The position numbers and the translations under genes are program-made. From Janthinobacterium agaricidamnosum (GTDB lineage Bacteria; Pseudomonadota; Gammaproteobacteria; Burkholderiales; Burkholderiaceae_D), in contig NZ_CP033019.1 of the NCBI RefSeq assembly GCF_003667705.1, forward strand, positions 4,464,001 to 4,528,000: a stretch of DNA of 64,000 bases. The letters run 5' to 3'. Positions within the stretch are counted from its first letter, which is position 1. The number at the start of each line of letters is the position of its first letter. This document shows positions 63,887-64,000 of the stretch, piece after piece. Below the pieces are notes generated by a model. The model was given only the letters and a program-made list of their open reading frames with translations, searched no databases and was not told the origin of the DNA.

Positions 63887-64000
63887 ATGCTGACCCTGTC
63901 GAGCATCGAACTGAACACGTGGATCGCAGCACTGCTGTGGCCGCTTAGCCGCATCCTCGGCCTGATCGCGGCCGCCCCCCTGTTCGGCAACGCGGCCGTG
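63887..64000 (+). CDS. fliR: Flagellar export gate protein FliR (3' end outside window)
   Basis: The first 38 residues of FliR are visible, starting MLTLSSIELNTWIAALLWPL and running into the first membrane helix with RILGLIAAAPLFGN, the family N-terminus. The frame is open at the right edge. It follows fliQ by 16 bases in the conserved order fliPQR; flhB would be the expected next gene but lies outside the window. Confidence 0.93.
   Translation, partial: MLTLSSIELNTWIAALLWPLSRILGLIAAAPLFGNAAV

Overview
The window looks like chromosomal DNA of a motile, GC-rich betaproteobacterium. The gene set and its order (Tad pilus genes, Entner-Doudoroff genes with HexR, rdgB-hemW, yicC-gmk-rpoZ-spoT, a large fli cluster) suggest Oxalobacteraceae, most likely a Janthinobacterium relative. 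That placement is inferred from gene content and remembered protein families; no database was searched. I saw no rRNA or tRNA genes, CRISPR arrays, prophage or complete insertion sequences.

Region 1 (1-13.5 kb) is a Tad/Flp pilus operon on the + strand, cut at the left edge. It runs cpaA (tadV), a membrane ICMT-like methyltransferase, a winged-helix AAA ATPase, cpaB, cpaC (secretin, broken by a one-base frameshift), a small lipoprotein, a TadG-like protein, two TadE-like pseudopilins, cpaE (tadZ), cpaF (tadA), tadB, tadC and tadD. A HEMVH zincin-like gene faces it at 13.5 kb.

Region 2 (14-24.7 kb) is central sugar metabolism: edd-eda on the - strand, then divergent pgi, an SMP-30/gluconolactonase gene, zwf, hexR and tal. 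A cheV gene sits in the middle on the - strand. Four HexR-like palindromes lie in the edd/pgi and zwf upstream regions, so the hexR product probably controls the cluster.

Region 3 (24.8-34.9 kb) is mixed: a secreted lipoprotein, a patatin-like phospholipase, a methyl-accepting chemotaxis protein, a transglutaminase-like/TPR lipoprotein broken by a second frameshift, hemW-rdgB, rph, yicC, a small exported protein and a DoxX protein.

Region 4 (35-44.4 kb) has gmk-rpoZ-spoT, a REP-associated tyrosine transposase (RAYT), greB, a membrane protein overlapping a NarL-type two-component system, and a diguanylate cyclase.

Region 5 (44.6-64 kb) is flagellar: fliC, flaG, fliD-fliS-fliT with a second FliK-like protein, a stand-alone FlhB C-domain protein and a YcgR-type PilZ brake. 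Convergent to these is fliE, which diverges from the long fliFGHIJK-fliLMNOPQR run cut at the right edge in fliR.

Beyond genes, three kinds of palindromic intergenic element occur. One is a GGGGTC-RGACCC hairpin in three copies, one of them 16 bases from the RAYT stop. Another is a GTCGGATTA repeat that forms the stop codon of cheV. The third is a 130-base nested inverted repeat between ycgR and fliE. Both frameshifts fall in five-base G or C runs and are each repaired by one added base, so consensus errors are as likely as real mutations.
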